64,000 bases of DNA from Sinomicrobium pectinilyticum (GCF_003725735.1 NZ_RJTM01000105.1:1-64000), one strand, 5' to 3'. Counted from the stretch's first letter, positions 15,346 through 24,419 are shown. Translations and numbers: made by a program. The notes: a model not told the origin generated them from the letters alone.

Positions 15346-15660
15346 CTATACCGTAACCAGGGCGTGAAGTTCGGACATGGCAAATATTCCCTGTACAAAC
15401 ATTTTTAGGTCAATGACCTCCAGGGTATCCAGAATGAAAAGATGTTCCCTGTTACAGAGTGTAAGTATCTCTATACCGTGACGGTTCAACTCGGAATCAA
15501 AGTGTGCATCCAGGTCCATAGCCAATACTTTCTGCCGGAAAGCCAGTAATTGACAAAAAGACATCCTGATCTTCTTTCCCCGGATATCCACAAAAAAACA
15601 GCGCCCCTTCTCGGGTTGATATGCCGTATAATACCTAGATTTAAATAATATCGTCTCCAT
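15346..15660 (-). CDS. Small conserved-looking protein, function unknown
   Basis: A 104-residue protein with no signal peptide or membrane segment. It has aromatic and basic N-terminal beta strands (ILFKSRYYTAYQPEKGRCFFVD), a helical middle (CQLLAFRQKVLAMDLDAHF) and a C-terminal strand/helix part (EILTLCNREHLFILDTLEVIDLKMF). This resembles small Bacteroidota proteins seen next to ferritin genes, possibly the DUF6686 family, but I cannot be sure. Its promoter would lie in the repeat-rich stretch upstream. Confidence 0.65.
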   Translation of the reverse strand: METILFKSRYYTAYQPEKGRCFFVDIRGKKIRMSFCQLLAFRQKVLAMDLDAHFDSELNRHGIEILTLCNREHLFILDTLEVIDLKMFVQGIFAMSELHALVTV

Positions 15661-15721
15661 TACGGCAGCGAAATTAATTATTATTTAGAATAAATACAAA
15701 CTGATTGGTCATTTTTAACAT

Positions 15722-15975
15722 GGGGTGGGTTATAGGTTGCAGGTTGCATATTGTATGAATTCCGATAGATTTCTGAGCGGAGGCGGCTGAGTGACAGCCG
15801 AAGGCTGTTGTATCGAAGCCCCGGGTTACAGGTTTAGTAGTAACACAAAGCTTCACGGAGCAGACACAAAGAACAACAAAGTACAATTGCTCCGTGTTCC
15901 TCTGTGTTTTCTTAACGTGTCTCTGCGTTACAACTTTTCCACTCTTGCAACCTGAAACCTGGAACTTGTAACCTA
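15722..15975. repeat. Composite inverted-repeat element
   Basis: The left arm carries GGTGGGTTATAGGTTGCAGG and the right arm, reversed, GGTAGGTTACAAGTTCCAGG. These are imperfect but clearly related. Inside are the hairpin copy at 15779-15827 and a second inverted repeat (ACACAAAG...CACGGAGCA at 15843-15862 against TGCTCCGTG...CTGTGT at 15888-15907). No coding frame is evident. Confidence 0.55.
15779..15827 (-). repeat. Dispersed hairpin repeat, copy 2
   Basis: On the minus strand it reads CCGGGGCTTCGATACA, an inner hairpin ACAGCC...GGCTGT, then CACTCAGCCGCCTCCG. The arms match copy 1 at 6376-6427, whereas the inner hairpin is different in sequence. Confidence 0.7.
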
Positions 15976-15982
15976 CCCCTCT

Positions 15983-16453
15983 TCACAGCTGTATCTGCCT
16001 GTCGATCTGCTGGTTCAGGGAAATAAATGTTTCCGTACGGGAAACCCCTTCAATGGTCTGGACCTTGTCATTGAGCAGGTACATGAGATGCTCGTTGTCT
16101 TTACAGAGTATCTTTATAAGTATACTCCAGTTCCCCGTAGTATAATGGCATTCCAGTACTTCGGGGATCTCCTTTAATTGTTTAACCGCCTCCGGGTTTC
16201 GCATGGCCTTATCCAGATATATACCAATAAAGGCCATGGTGGAATATCCCAGTACTTTCGGGTTTATAACAAACTTGGACCCGGCGATGAGGCCGGATTC
16301 GTCCAGTTTACGCAACCGCTGGTGAATGGCTGCGCCCGAAATACCGATCTTACGCGCTATTTCCAGGACAGGCTTCCGCGCATCGTTCATCAGGGAACGG
16401 AGAATCTCCTTGTCTATCCCGTCAATTTCTACCGTTTCATTAATAATCTTCAT
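15983..16453 (-). CDS. Lrp/AsnC family transcriptional regulator
   Basis: A 156-residue feast/famine regulator. The N-terminal winged helix-turn-helix (DKEILRSLMNDARKPVLEIARKIGISGAAIHQRLRKLDESGLI) is followed by the RAM ligand-binding domain (GYSTMAFIGIYL... EVLECHYTTGNWSILIKILCKDNEHLMYLL). The ATG at 16453 places MKIINETVEIDGIDKEIL at the N-terminus; the codon at 16474 is less likely. It lies 136 bases downstream of saccharopine dehydrogenase on the same strand. Lrp-type regulators often respond to amino acids, so control of lysine breakdown is a reasonable inference. Confidence 0.93.
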   Translation of the reverse strand: MKIINETVEIDGIDKEILRSLMNDARKPVLEIARKIGISGAAIHQRLRKLDESGLIAGSKFVINPKVLGYSTMAFIGIYLDKAMRNPEAVKQLKEIPEVLECHYTTGNWSILIKILCKDNEHLMYLLNDKVQTIEGVSRTETFISLNQQIDRQIQL

Positions 16454-16589
16454 AGCACAGATATTAAATTGCAATTAAATATACGACATTTGCAATACTT
16501 TTGTGCTCCAAAACGCTATTATATTAACAAATTATAGATATTACGAGCTTTTCCGATTGTATTATTAATGGTAGCTCCGCAGCTCTTTT

Positions 16590-17960
16590 TTAACCTGCCA
16601 CATTATGCGGATTGTATCCCATATAGGGCCCTTGTTTTTCCCGGAACACAACTCCCTGTTTTTCCAGTTCCTTTAAAATTGGCCCGTATACCTCCTTTTT
16701 CAGGGGTATCTGCACGCCCGGAGTGGTAATCCATCCTTCGAGTATTTGTAATGCAGCCATGGCAACAGGTAATCCGACAGTTTTGGACATTGCCGTAAAT
16801 TTACGGTCCTCCCCTGTTACCACCATACTGGAATCGATCTGGAACTTTTTACCTTCCAGTTCATAGCCGAATTTATGGTACATTACTATCATATCCTTAT
16901 CATCTTCTTCCAGGCTCCAGCGCTCTTCCAGTATCTTTTGAAGTACCTGTGCCGGTGTGGCTCTGCTGAGTTCCACTTTTTTATCACGGCTGAACAATCC
17001 CAGCTCCTCCAGTTTGTTCCACATAATATCATCCTGGTCGATCTTCAGATAGTGCCGCATTTTCAGCTCCACGGAGTCCGTCGGGGAATAGGGTAAAAAC
17101 GCGTTGACAAAATCGCGATAGCTCATGTTCTCCGAATCTTCCATGACGTAGCTGTCATCGGTCATCCCCAGCTGAACGAACATATTCCACGCCCTGGAAA
17201 ACCCTACCCTTCTCATGGTACCCCTGTAAAGTGTAAGTACATCTTCAAGCCCGTATGCCTCCCTGTATTTCAGTGAATCCCTGTTGGCATAGGCTTCGAA
17301 TTTCCCGTAGCCTTCCACATCGAGAAATTCGGTACGGCGGAAAAGCTTGTGGTACGGGATATACTTGTAAGTGCCTTCCTGGATAAACTTCGCTGTTCCC
17401 CCTTGCCCCGCAACAACAACATTTCTTGGGTTCCATGTGAATTTATAGTTCCACAGGTTATTATCACTCTCCGGCGCAACCAACCCCCCGCAGAACGACT
17501 CAAAAAGCAATATTTTTCCACCACGCTCGCGAATACGGTCTATCACATGCATGGCACTCATGTGGTCTATGCCGGGGTCCAGGCCTATCTCGTTCATAAA
17601 AACAAGCCCCTTCTTCTTTACTTCCCCGTCCATGGCCTGCATTTCGTCACTCACATAAGATGCCGTCACCAGGTGCTTGCCGAAAGTAATACAGTCTCTG
17701 GCAACCTCAACATGAAGCCTGGCCGGCAACATGGAAATGACCAGGTCTGACGCATTCACCGCCTCCTCCCTTTGCTTCCTGTCGAAAATATCCAGACGGA
17801 TACCGCGTATATGAGGATAAGACGCTTTTAACTTTTCCAGGTTACCCGCATCAATATCCCCTACTGTTAGACGTATACCTTTCTGCCGTGATTCTTTTGA
17901 CAGGTAGTCGATAAGATATGATGTGGATTTTCCCACTCCGACGATCAAGATGTTTTCCAT
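16590..17960 (-). CDS. Saccharopine dehydrogenase family protein
   Basis: A 456-residue oxidoreductase. The N-terminal Rossmann domain opens ILIVGVGKSTSYLIDYLS and includes DLVISMLPARLHVEVARDCI. The C-terminal saccharopine dehydrogenase domain contains NEIGLDPGIDHMSAMHVID and ESFCGGLVAPESDNNLWNYKF. The family splits saccharopine to glutamate and aminoadipate semialdehyde or catalyses the reverse. In combination with the ALDH7 gene 10 kb away, lysine breakdown is favoured over lysine synthesis, but homospermidine synthase-like activity cannot be excluded. The gene is divergent from the DUF423 gene. Confidence 0.88.
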   Translation of the reverse strand: MENILIVGVGKSTSYLIDYLSKESRQKGIRLTVGDIDAGNLEKLKASYPHIRGIRLDIFDRKQREEAVNASDLVISMLPARLHVEVARDCITFGKHLVTASYVSDEMQAMDGEVKKKGLVFMNEIGLDPGIDHMSAMHVIDRIRERGGKILLFESFCGGLVAPESDNNLWNYKFTWNPRNVVVAGQGGTAKFIQEGTYKYIPYHKLFRRTEFLDVEGYGKFEAYANRDSLKYREAYGLEDVLTLYRGTMRRVGFSRAWNMFVQLGMTDDSYVMEDSENMSYRDFVNAFLPYSPTDSVELKMRHYLKIDQDDIMWNKLEELGLFSRDKKVELSRATPAQVLQKILEERWSLEEDDKDMIVMYHKFGYELEGKKFQIDSSMVVTGEDRKFTAMSKTVGLPVAMAALQILEGWITTPGVQIPLKKEVYGPILKELEKQGVVFREKQGPYMGYNPHNVAG

Positions 17961-18103
17961 ATTACTTTTCTGATGTATTTTTGTATTGGTTTAAACTACT
18001 GTTATTAATTTTTATAACACGAATGTAGTAAATTGTTATATTTATAAAAAATTACAGCGGAATTAGTTGGTTTTACCATCCGCTGTTCTCCTCAATACAT
18101 ACT

Positions 18104-18493
18104 ATGAAAAAAGCTATTCTTCTTACTGCCGCACTTTTCGGTCTTCTTGCTATCATACTGGGAGCTTTCGGGGCTCATGCCTTAAAATCCGCCATCGGGA
18201 CCGAGGCTATTACAACCTTCGAGACCGGCGTCAAATATCAAATGTACCACGCCTTGTTCCTGCTATTCGTAGGTAACCTGTCCGTACTGTCCGAAAAAGC
18301 CAGGAATACCATCTACCTGTTGGTGACTGCCGGGGTCATTCTCTTTTCGGGGTCCATATACGGGCTTGCGACCAATAACCTCACCTCTTTTGATTTTAAA
18401 ACTATCGGTATCGTCACCCCGATAGGAGGGACATTATTGATCGTCGCCTGGGGAGTTTTGTTTTTTAACTTTCTTAAGCTCAAAACCAAATAA
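18104..18493 (+). CDS. DUF423 membrane protein
   Basis: A 129-residue inner-membrane protein with four hydrophobic helices and the DUF423 signature GAFGAHALK near residues 22-30, then FETGVKYQMYHALFLLFVG and IFSGSIYGLA. The E. coli relative is YgdD, whose function is unknown. The start is ATG with MKKAILLTAALFGLLAIILG. Confidence 0.92.
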   Translation: MKKAILLTAALFGLLAIILGAFGAHALKSAIGTEAITTFETGVKYQMYHALFLLFVGNLSVLSEKARNTIYLLVTAGVILFSGSIYGLATNNLTSFDFKTIGIVTPIGGTLLIVAWGVLFFNFLKLKTK

Positions 18494-18529
18494 ATATAAC
18501 ACTATAACGATTTCGTTTGGATTAATTTT

Positions 18530-18537
18530 TACTTTTG
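18530..18537 (+). promoter_or_regulatory. Candidate -7 element of pckA
   Basis: TACTTTTG, a full TAnnTTTG match, 33 bases before the pckA ATG. A TTTG at 18516-18519 is too close to be a normal -33. Confidence 0.45.
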
Positions 18538-18570
18538 TAGTGTAAAAACACACACACTAACTATTTTGTA

Positions 18571-20166
18571 ATGATTAACAACACACTAAACACTAAAACG
18601 ATTTCGTTAGAGGCGTACGGCATTAAAGATGCCAGGGTTCGTTATCAGCTTTCTCCACAGAAGCTGCATGAGATTACTCTCCGTAAAGGACAGGGCAAAG
18701 AAGCCTCTTCCGGGGCTCTTGCCATCAATACCGGCGAATTTACCGGAAGATCCCCGAAAGATCGTTTCATCGTAAAAGACGATATTACGAAAGACAAGGT
18801 ATGGTGGGGTGATATTAATATTCCGTTTGAAGAGGAGCACTTTGACCGGTTGTATAAAAAGGTGGCGCAATACCTTTCCGGAAAAGATATCTACGCGAGG
18901 GATTGCTATGCCTGCGCAGATCCTGATTACCGCACAAATATCCGTGTGATTACGGAGTGCCCGTGGAGCAATCTCTTTGCCTACAACATGTTCCTCCGGC
19001 CAACACAGGATGAACTGGAAAACTTTGAGGCCGAATGGACGGTAATCAACGCTCCCGGCTTTCATGCCAACCCTTCGGAAGATGGTACCCGGCAACACAA
19101 TTTTGCCATTCTCAGCTTTTCCCGTAAAATAGTCCTTATCGGCGGTACCGGCTATACCGGTGAGATCAAAAAAGGAATCTTTTCTGCCCTTAATTTCGAA
19201 TTACCCGTATTTAAGAACACGCTTCCCATGCATTGCAGTGCCAATGTGGGTAAAGACCTGCGAACAGCTATTTTCTTCGGACTTTCGGGTACCGGAAAAA
19301 CAACATTATCCGCCGATCCGGAACGCAGACTTATAGGTGACGACGAACACGGATGGACTGCGGAAAATTCCGTATTCAACTTCGAAGGCGGATGTTATGC
19401 AAAGGTTATTAACCTATGCGAAGAAAACGAACCGGACATATACCGGGCCATCAGAAAAGGGGCTTTGCTGGAAAACGTTATCCTCAACGACAAGGGCGAA
19501 GTCGACTTTGACGATACCTCCATAACTCAAAACACCAGGGTAAGTTACCCGATTAACCATATCCAAAACATCCAGGAACCCTCAATCGGGTATAATCCCG
19601 GAAATATATTTTTTCTTACGGCAGACGCATTCGGTGTCCTGCCCCCTATTTCCAGGCTTACACCCGGTCAGGCGGCATATCATTTTATCTCCGGTTATAC
19701 CGCCAAGGTAGCGGGTACCGAAGCGGGTATCAACGAACCCGTACCTTCCTTCTCCGCATGTTTCGGAGCTCCGTTCATGCCCTTGCATCCCACCGAATAC
19801 GCAGAGATGCTCAGTGCCAAAATGAAAGAGACAGGGGTTAACGTATGGCTGGTAAATACCGGATGGACCGGCGGACCTTACGGTACAGGCTCGCGCATGA
19901 AACTGCGCTATACCAGGGCCATGATATCCGCTGCCCTTAACGGACAACTGGAAAAAGTGGCTTTTGAGAAACATCCCGTATTCGGACTGACCGTACCGCA
20001 GGTATGTCCGGAAGTACCTTCGGAGATACTCAACCCGAGAAATACATGGAAAGATGCAGCGGCCTACGACAAACAGGCAGAAGCACTCTCCGGGGCCTTC
20101 AGAAAAAACTTTTCCAGGTTTGAGGCCTATGCCAGCGAAGAAATTATGAGTGGCGCTCCTCTTTAA
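18571..20166 (+). CDS. pckA: Phosphoenolpyruvate carboxykinase (ATP)
   Basis: Converts oxaloacetate plus ATP to phosphoenolpyruvate, the first committed step of gluconeogenesis. The 531-residue protein has the substrate-binding FTGRSPKDRF near residue 55, the kinase-1a P-loop GLSGTGKTTLSAD near 236-248, the metal-binding IGDDEHGW and FEGGCYAK, and VNTGWTGGPYGTG. Length is typical of the ATP-dependent family. It has its own promoter-like element and a strong terminator. Confidence 0.98.
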   Translation: MINNTLNTKTISLEAYGIKDARVRYQLSPQKLHEITLRKGQGKEASSGALAINTGEFTGRSPKDRFIVKDDITKDKVWWGDINIPFEEEHFDRLYKKVAQYLSGKDIYARDCYACADPDYRTNIRVITECPWSNLFAYNMFLRPTQDELENFEAEWTVINAPGFHANPSEDGTRQHNFAILSFSRKIVLIGGTGYTGEIKKGIFSALNFELPVFKNTLPMHCSANVGKDLRTAIFFGLSGTGKTTLSADPERRLIGDDEHGWTAENSVFNFEGGCYAKVINLCEENEPDIYRAIRKGALLENVILNDKGEVDFDDTSITQNTRVSYPINHIQNIQEPSIGYNPGNIFFLTADAFGVLPPISRLTPGQAAYHFISGYTAKVAGTEAGINEPVPSFSACFGAPFMPLHPTEYAEMLSAKMKETGVNVWLVNTGWTGGPYGTGSRMKLRYTRAMISAALNGQLEKVAFEKHPVFGLTVPQVCPEVPSEILNPRNTWKDAAAYDKQAEALSGAFRKNFSRFEAYASEEIMSGAPL

Positions 20167-20190
20167 GGCGCATATAAACCGGCAGAATCA

Positions 20191-20221
20191 AAAAACCCCC
20201 GGCACACAACCGGGGGTTTTT
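20191..20221. terminator. Bidirectional terminator between pckA and hemD
   Basis: A-run, CCCCCGG, seven-base loop, CCGGGGG, T-run. It serves the convergent pckA and hemD transcripts. Confidence 0.9.
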
Positions 20222-20239
20222 ATATTTTGAATATTCCGT

Positions 20240-20986
20240 CTACTTCTTATTGGCCTCCGAGATATATTTTTCCAGCGCCATTGTCATAGATGGTGTCTCC
20301 GGCGTCGGAGCCTGTATATCTATACGAAGCCCCGCATCATTGGCCGCCTTTACCGTTGTATTACCAAATACCGCTATCCGCGTATCGTTCTGCTTAAAGT
20401 CCGGAAAATTCTTGAAAAGGGACTCTATTCCCGAAGGACTGAAGAACACAAGGATGTCATAGTAAACATCCCTCAGGTCCGAAAGATCGCTGATTACGGT
20501 CTTGTAAAGAACCGCCCTTTTCCATTCTATTCCCAGCTTGTCCAGTGTTTCCGGAACATCCGGTTTCAACACATCCGAAGAAGGCAGTAAAAATTTCTCG
20601 TCCTTGTATTTTTTTATCATAGGGGCAAGATCCTGGAAAGTACGCTTCCCTACATAGATCTTGCGTTTCCGGTAAACCACATATTTCTGCAGGTAATAAG
20701 CTACCGCTTCGGACTGACAGAAATACTTCATCGTATCCGGTACTTTAAAACGCATTTCTTCCGCGATCCGGAAAAAATGGTCTACGGAATTCCTACTGGT
20801 AAGAATAATAGCAGTAAACTTGGTTAAATCTATTTTTTGCTGCCTTACCTCCTTTGCATTAACTCCCTCGACATGAATAAAAGGCCTGAAGTCTATTTTT
20901 ACTTTTTGCTTTTCTACAAGCTGTAAATATGGTGAATTTTCTACTTTAGGTTCCGGCTGGGAAACCAAGATTGTTTTCACTTTCAT
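20240..20986 (-). CDS. hemD: Uroporphyrinogen-III synthase
   Basis: Cyclises hydroxymethylbilane to uroporphyrinogen III in haem synthesis. The 248-residue product begins MKVKTILVSQPEPK and shows the loose HemD pattern: IILTSRNSVDHFFRI near residues 75-90, KYFCQSEAVAYYLQKY, GKRTFQDLAPMI, LPSSDVLKPDVPETL and YDILVFFSPSGIESLFKNFP with IAVFGNTTVKAA. The start at 20986 fits the family, and an upstream in-frame codon at 21034 overlaps the previous gene. It is probably co-transcribed with the DUF4271 gene, a typical flavobacterial pairing. Confidence 0.9.
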   Translation of the reverse strand: MKVKTILVSQPEPKVENSPYLQLVEKQKVKIDFRPFIHVEGVNAKEVRQQKIDLTKFTAIILTSRNSVDHFFRIAEEMRFKVPDTMKYFCQSEAVAYYLQKYVVYRKRKIYVGKRTFQDLAPMIKKYKDEKFLLPSSDVLKPDVPETLDKLGIEWKRAVLYKTVISDLSDLRDVYYDILVFFSPSGIESLFKNFPDFKQNDTRIAVFGNTTVKAANDAGLRIDIQAPTPETPSMTMALEKYISEANKK

Positions 20987-21008
20987 ATTAACCATTTGTT
21001 TGATATCC

Positions 21009-21668
21009 TTAACTGAAAAATGCCGCTCGGGCAATAATCAGATAAGGTGCTATTTCCAGTGCGCAAAGATACAAAATAAAATAAAACAACTTCTTCAACA
21101 GAAATTTTTGATGTTTTTTGAACATCCGCCCCCATGCAATGATATTTAATAAAAGAAACAGGCCGATTGTTACAAATAAGATAACCTTCTTATCCATCGG
21201 GTTGTAAATAAGCAGCGCTATGAAAGGTAGTAATATGATGGATACCAGGTTCCTGTACGTCAACTTGTAAAAATTGTACTGCTCAAGAAAGTAGTTCAGG
21301 TCAAATATGGTAGCGATGATCTTTTCCAGATAAAACTTGAACAGAACAAACAATCCCAGCCCCGTAATAATTAACAATAAATTGATATTGCCAGGAACAA
21401 AACCGAGATATTCCAGTGTAAGTTTAAGGAGCATACCAAAAACAATCAGCTGCACGATAAAAAGCAGAATGTTGAACCTGTTGATACTGGGTTCCTGTTC
21501 TTTTCCGTATAGCTTTAAATACTTATCCGAGAAAAAGGTTTCCAGAAAACGCTGAAATTTTATTTCATGGGTAATTTTGGCAAAAGTGATCAGGGCAATA
21601 CAACCGATGAGCAAAATAGTCTCCACAGTGTATTTATCTACCTCCCTGTACAGTATTTCCATATCCAT
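21009..21668 (-). CDS. DUF4271 membrane protein
   Basis: A 219-residue inner-membrane protein with about six hydrophobic helices (TILLIGCIALITFA, FNILLFIVQLIVFGMLL, INLLLIITGLGLFVLF, LVSIILLPFIALLIY, VILFVTIGLFLLLNIIAW, LFYFILYLCALEIAPYLI). The sequence matches the Bacteroidota DUF4271 pattern, including FLEQYNFYKLTYRN. It sits 22 bases before hemD. The function is unknown, but the conserved link to hemD suggests a tie to haem or envelope metabolism. Confidence 0.85.
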   Translation of the reverse strand: MDMEILYREVDKYTVETILLIGCIALITFAKITHEIKFQRFLETFFSDKYLKLYGKEQEPSINRFNILLFIVQLIVFGMLLKLTLEYLGFVPGNINLLLIITGLGLFVLFKFYLEKIIATIFDLNYFLEQYNFYKLTYRNLVSIILLPFIALLIYNPMDKKVILFVTIGLFLLLNIIAWGRMFKKHQKFLLKKLFYFILYLCALEIAPYLIIARAAFFS

Positions 21669-21698
21669 GATCTCTGCTTTTATCGCTTAGGCATTCCC

Positions 21699-23396
21699 TT
21701 ACTGATTTTCTATCGGAATTATATCTCCCTGGAACCCCGAAGGATATCCGTATTCGGATACGGATATCCTAAAAAATACGCCGTCGTTCAGATTCCGGGT
21801 ACTGTCCATCACGCCATTGAGCCGTATGCTGCTCTCCCCGCTCAGCACTTTGGTCTTTCCGGTATTCCCCAGGGAAATATTCACCGTATCCTTGATCCGT
21901 CGTTTTTCATCGAGCACGAGGCCGTAAAGTTTCAGGTCCTGGAATGCCACTCCCTCGTTATAGGGGTTTATCAGGGTCAGGGAGAGCGTATCTTTTCCCC
22001 GAACCACTTTTTCATTGTCCACCCGGCATATCAGTTTGCGGAAAGACCGGAAATCTTTTACAAACTTTCCTCTCCATACATGTCCTTTCCCCTTTCCGAT
22101 ACGCACCTTTATTACAGAGTCATAATCCTTGCGCCCGGTAATATAGGCTACCTTTCTATGCTGGAACTTGTATTCGGAACTATCTATATCGTACTGGTTC
22201 TGCCTGTGCTTTACACTGTTCAGCGAATACACCGGTACCCGTGAGTAGAAACCATACATACTGGCACTGCGGTAAGAATCTTCAAAAACAACCGGGAGGC
22301 CTCCCGTCTTTTCATAGAGCTTCTGCGCCCATCTTTTATTTCCGTGACTCTCATACTTTATCGGGGAGATGTTTTCATTGACCAGTATCACCCTGGCCAT
22401 AGACAATACTACCAGCGAGATAATACTTGTAATTCGCAGCCACTTCCTGAATCCCGGCCGGTCCAAAGCATACCGGAAAGCGAAAATAATCAGTGGTAAA
22501 ACCGTGAGAAGCGGCCATTGTGCCTGTGTTTTCCGGTTAAAGGAAGACAGGAAGAAAAATGCGATAATCCCCCAGGCGGTAAAAACAAGTGCCCTGTCAA
22601 AAGCGTGATTTTTCAGGGAAGCGAAACGGGTGAATTTATATAATGCCCAGTATATCAACGGGAAGGAAAACCCGAGAACCACCAGTACGTTTACCAGATA
22701 ATTCAGCGTAAATTTAATCTTATAGTTGCTGTTTGCCCTTCCGGACAAATGGTATTTTAAAGAAACAAAATCGGTTTCGTTCAACCAGTAAAAATGCGGG
22801 ATATAAAGGACCAGGGCGAAAACCGCTGCCATCCAGAAACGATATCTCATAAGGATTTTCGGATTGGACAGTATAACAAACCCGATAAGAAGGATCGCAT
22901 GATATTTACTGTACATCATAGCCGCCATGGAAAAACCCAGTACAAGTATGATACGTATATCCGGCCGTTGCAGGAACTTTTTATACGCATACAGGAACAA
23001 AGCGCCGAAAAACAGCAGCGGTGTATCCGGGAGCATAAAAAAACCATAGGCGTTAAACAAGGCAACCGAAGCAGAAAGCAGGATAAAGATCCACATATGG
23101 GCATACTTTCTGGGGTCGTCTATCGCCTTCCAGAGCAGGAAAATAGTCCCGGAAAACAGAAACGGCGCAAAGAAACGCACCCCCAGCTCATTGTCGAATA
23201 ACGCTGTTCCCACAGCTGCAAAAAAAGCAACCATCGGCGGATGATCGAAATAGCCCCAGGCGAGATTCCGGGAAAAATACCAGTAATAAGCCTCGTCATA
23301 TATCAGTTGGGTAGTCCCGCTCTGGACCAGGTTTATGAAGGTCAGTATTCCTAAAAAAAGCAGTAATAATTGGTCTTTTCTTTGCGCAATGCTCAT
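21699..23396 (-). CDS. GT39-type glycosyltransferase (ArnT/PMT-like)
   Basis: A 565-residue polytopic inner-membrane protein of the GT39/ArnT superfamily. It uses lipid-linked sugar donors on the periplasmic side. The first loop carries the acidic motif DEAYYWYFSRNLAWGYFDHPP (residues about 30-50), followed by about ten membrane helices and a C-terminal soluble beta-rich domain of some 180 residues. An in-frame TTG at 23414 adds six residues; the ATG at 23396 is preferred. The neighbouring divergent gene makes the polyprenyl-phosphate mannose donor, which fits a donor-user pair. Confidence 0.88.
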   Translation of the reverse strand: MSIAQRKDQLLLLFLGILTFINLVQSGTTQLIYDEAYYWYFSRNLAWGYFDHPPMVAFFAAVGTALFDNELGVRFFAPFLFSGTIFLLWKAIDDPRKYAHMWIFILLSASVALFNAYGFFMLPDTPLLFFGALFLYAYKKFLQRPDIRIILVLGFSMAAMMYSKYHAILLIGFVILSNPKILMRYRFWMAAVFALVLYIPHFYWLNETDFVSLKYHLSGRANSNYKIKFTLNYLVNVLVVLGFSFPLIYWALYKFTRFASLKNHAFDRALVFTAWGIIAFFFLSSFNRKTQAQWPLLTVLPLIIFAFRYALDRPGFRKWLRITSIISLVVLSMARVILVNENISPIKYESHGNKRWAQKLYEKTGGLPVVFEDSYRSASMYGFYSRVPVYSLNSVKHRQNQYDIDSSEYKFQHRKVAYITGRKDYDSVIKVRIGKGKGHVWRGKFVKDFRSFRKLICRVDNEKVVRGKDTLSLTLINPYNEGVAFQDLKLYGLVLDEKRRIKDTVNISLGNTGKTKVLSGESSIRLNGVMDSTRNLNDGVFFRISVSEYGYPSGFQGDIIPIENQ

Positions 23397-23520
23397 ACTT
23401 CCGGAAAATTTCAAGCAAAAATACTTAATAATATATGAGAATAATACACTATTTTAGCCTTAAAACAGTTCTGTATATCAAATATTCTCCAGCCATAATA
23501 GTTAAAAACGAAGGAAATTC

Positions 23521-23528
23521 TATTTTTG
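23521..23528 (+). promoter_or_regulatory. Candidate -7 element of the DPM synthase operon
   Basis: TATTTTTG, a full match to the -7 consensus, 20 bases before the start codon of the glycosyltransferase gene. No -33 TTTG is seen at the proper distance. Confidence 0.45.
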
Positions 23529-23547
23529 CATCTCAGTTAAAAATTTT

Positions 23548-24282
23548 ATGCGAACGGACGGCCTGGTGATTATCCCTACATATAACGAAATTGAGAACAT
23601 AGAAGCCATTATCAGGGAAGTTCTTCTGCTGAAAAAAAATTTTCACGTCCTGATCGTGGACGATAATTCCCCGGACGGCACGGCAGCAAAGGTCGAAGAA
23701 CTCCAACAGGAATTCCCGGCACGTCTTTTTCTCGAGGAACGAAAAGAAAAATCCGGCCTGGGAACAGCGTATATCCACGGTTTTAAGTGGGCACTACGCA
23801 GGGGATATCCGTACATCTTTGAAATGGATGCCGATTTTTCCCATAATCCCCGGGACCTGGTGCGCCTGTTCAATGCCTGTTCTCTTCACGGGGCCGATGT
23901 TGCCATAGGCTCGAGGTATGTAAAAGGGGTAAACGTAGTAAACTGGCCCATGAAACGGATACTCCTCTCTTACGGGGCATCATTTTACGTAAAATTTATA
24001 ACGGGAATGCGTATCCATGACCCCACGGCAGGTTTTATCTGTTATAAAAAAGAGGTCATCGAAAGCATTGCCCTCGACAATATACGGTTTGTAGGTTATG
24101 CGTTCCAGATAGAAATGAAGTTTCGTGCCTTCCTGCAAAAATTCCATATCGTAGAAGTCCCTATTATTTTTAAAGACAGAGAAAAAGGCAATTCCAAGAT
24201 GAGCGGTAAGATTATCAATGAAGCTGTTTTCGGCGTATTGTCCATGAAACTGCGTAGCCTGTTCAAAAGGAAGGGATTTTAA
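23548..24282 (+). CDS. Polyprenol monophosphomannose synthase (GT2)
   Basis: A 244-residue cytoplasmic-face glycosyltransferase that makes polyprenyl-phosphate-mannose from GDP-mannose. Family-2 motifs are in place: VIIPTYNEIENI at the N-terminus, VDDNSPDGTA and the metal-binding MDADFSHNP near residue 93. IGSRYVKGVNVVNWP and DPTAGFICYKKE follow. No membrane anchor is present, as in the short bacterial form. It heads an operon with pyrC and a DUF4296 lipoprotein. Confidence 0.94.
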   Translation: MRTDGLVIIPTYNEIENIEAIIREVLLLKKNFHVLIVDDNSPDGTAAKVEELQQEFPARLFLEERKEKSGLGTAYIHGFKWALRRGYPYIFEMDADFSHNPRDLVRLFNACSLHGADVAIGSRYVKGVNVVNWPMKRILLSYGASFYVKFITGMRIHDPTAGFICYKKEVIESIALDNIRFVGYAFQIEMKFRAFLQKFHIVEVPIIFKDREKGNSKMSGKIINEAVFGVLSMKLRSLFKRKGF

Positions 24283-24419
24283 CAGAATAAAAAGCATAAG
24301 TACGCTAAATATTCCATAACTTATTATTCGTGAATCAAAGAGCGGCTTAAAACAACATTTTTATAAAAGTGCAGCCGTTTTCCGGGCCGTTTCCCGGAAA
24401 GTTGTAAAACAGAGACTCC

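Larger units (their letters stand above)
15661..15982. other. Gene-free stretch made of nested inverted repeats
   Basis: About 320 bases with no gene. An outer inverted repeat (about 15722-15745 with 15950-15975, AGGTTGCAGGTT versus AACCTGGAACTTG-type words) encloses two smaller hairpin elements, listed separately. The stretch reads as a composite of dispersed repeats. Confidence 0.6.
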
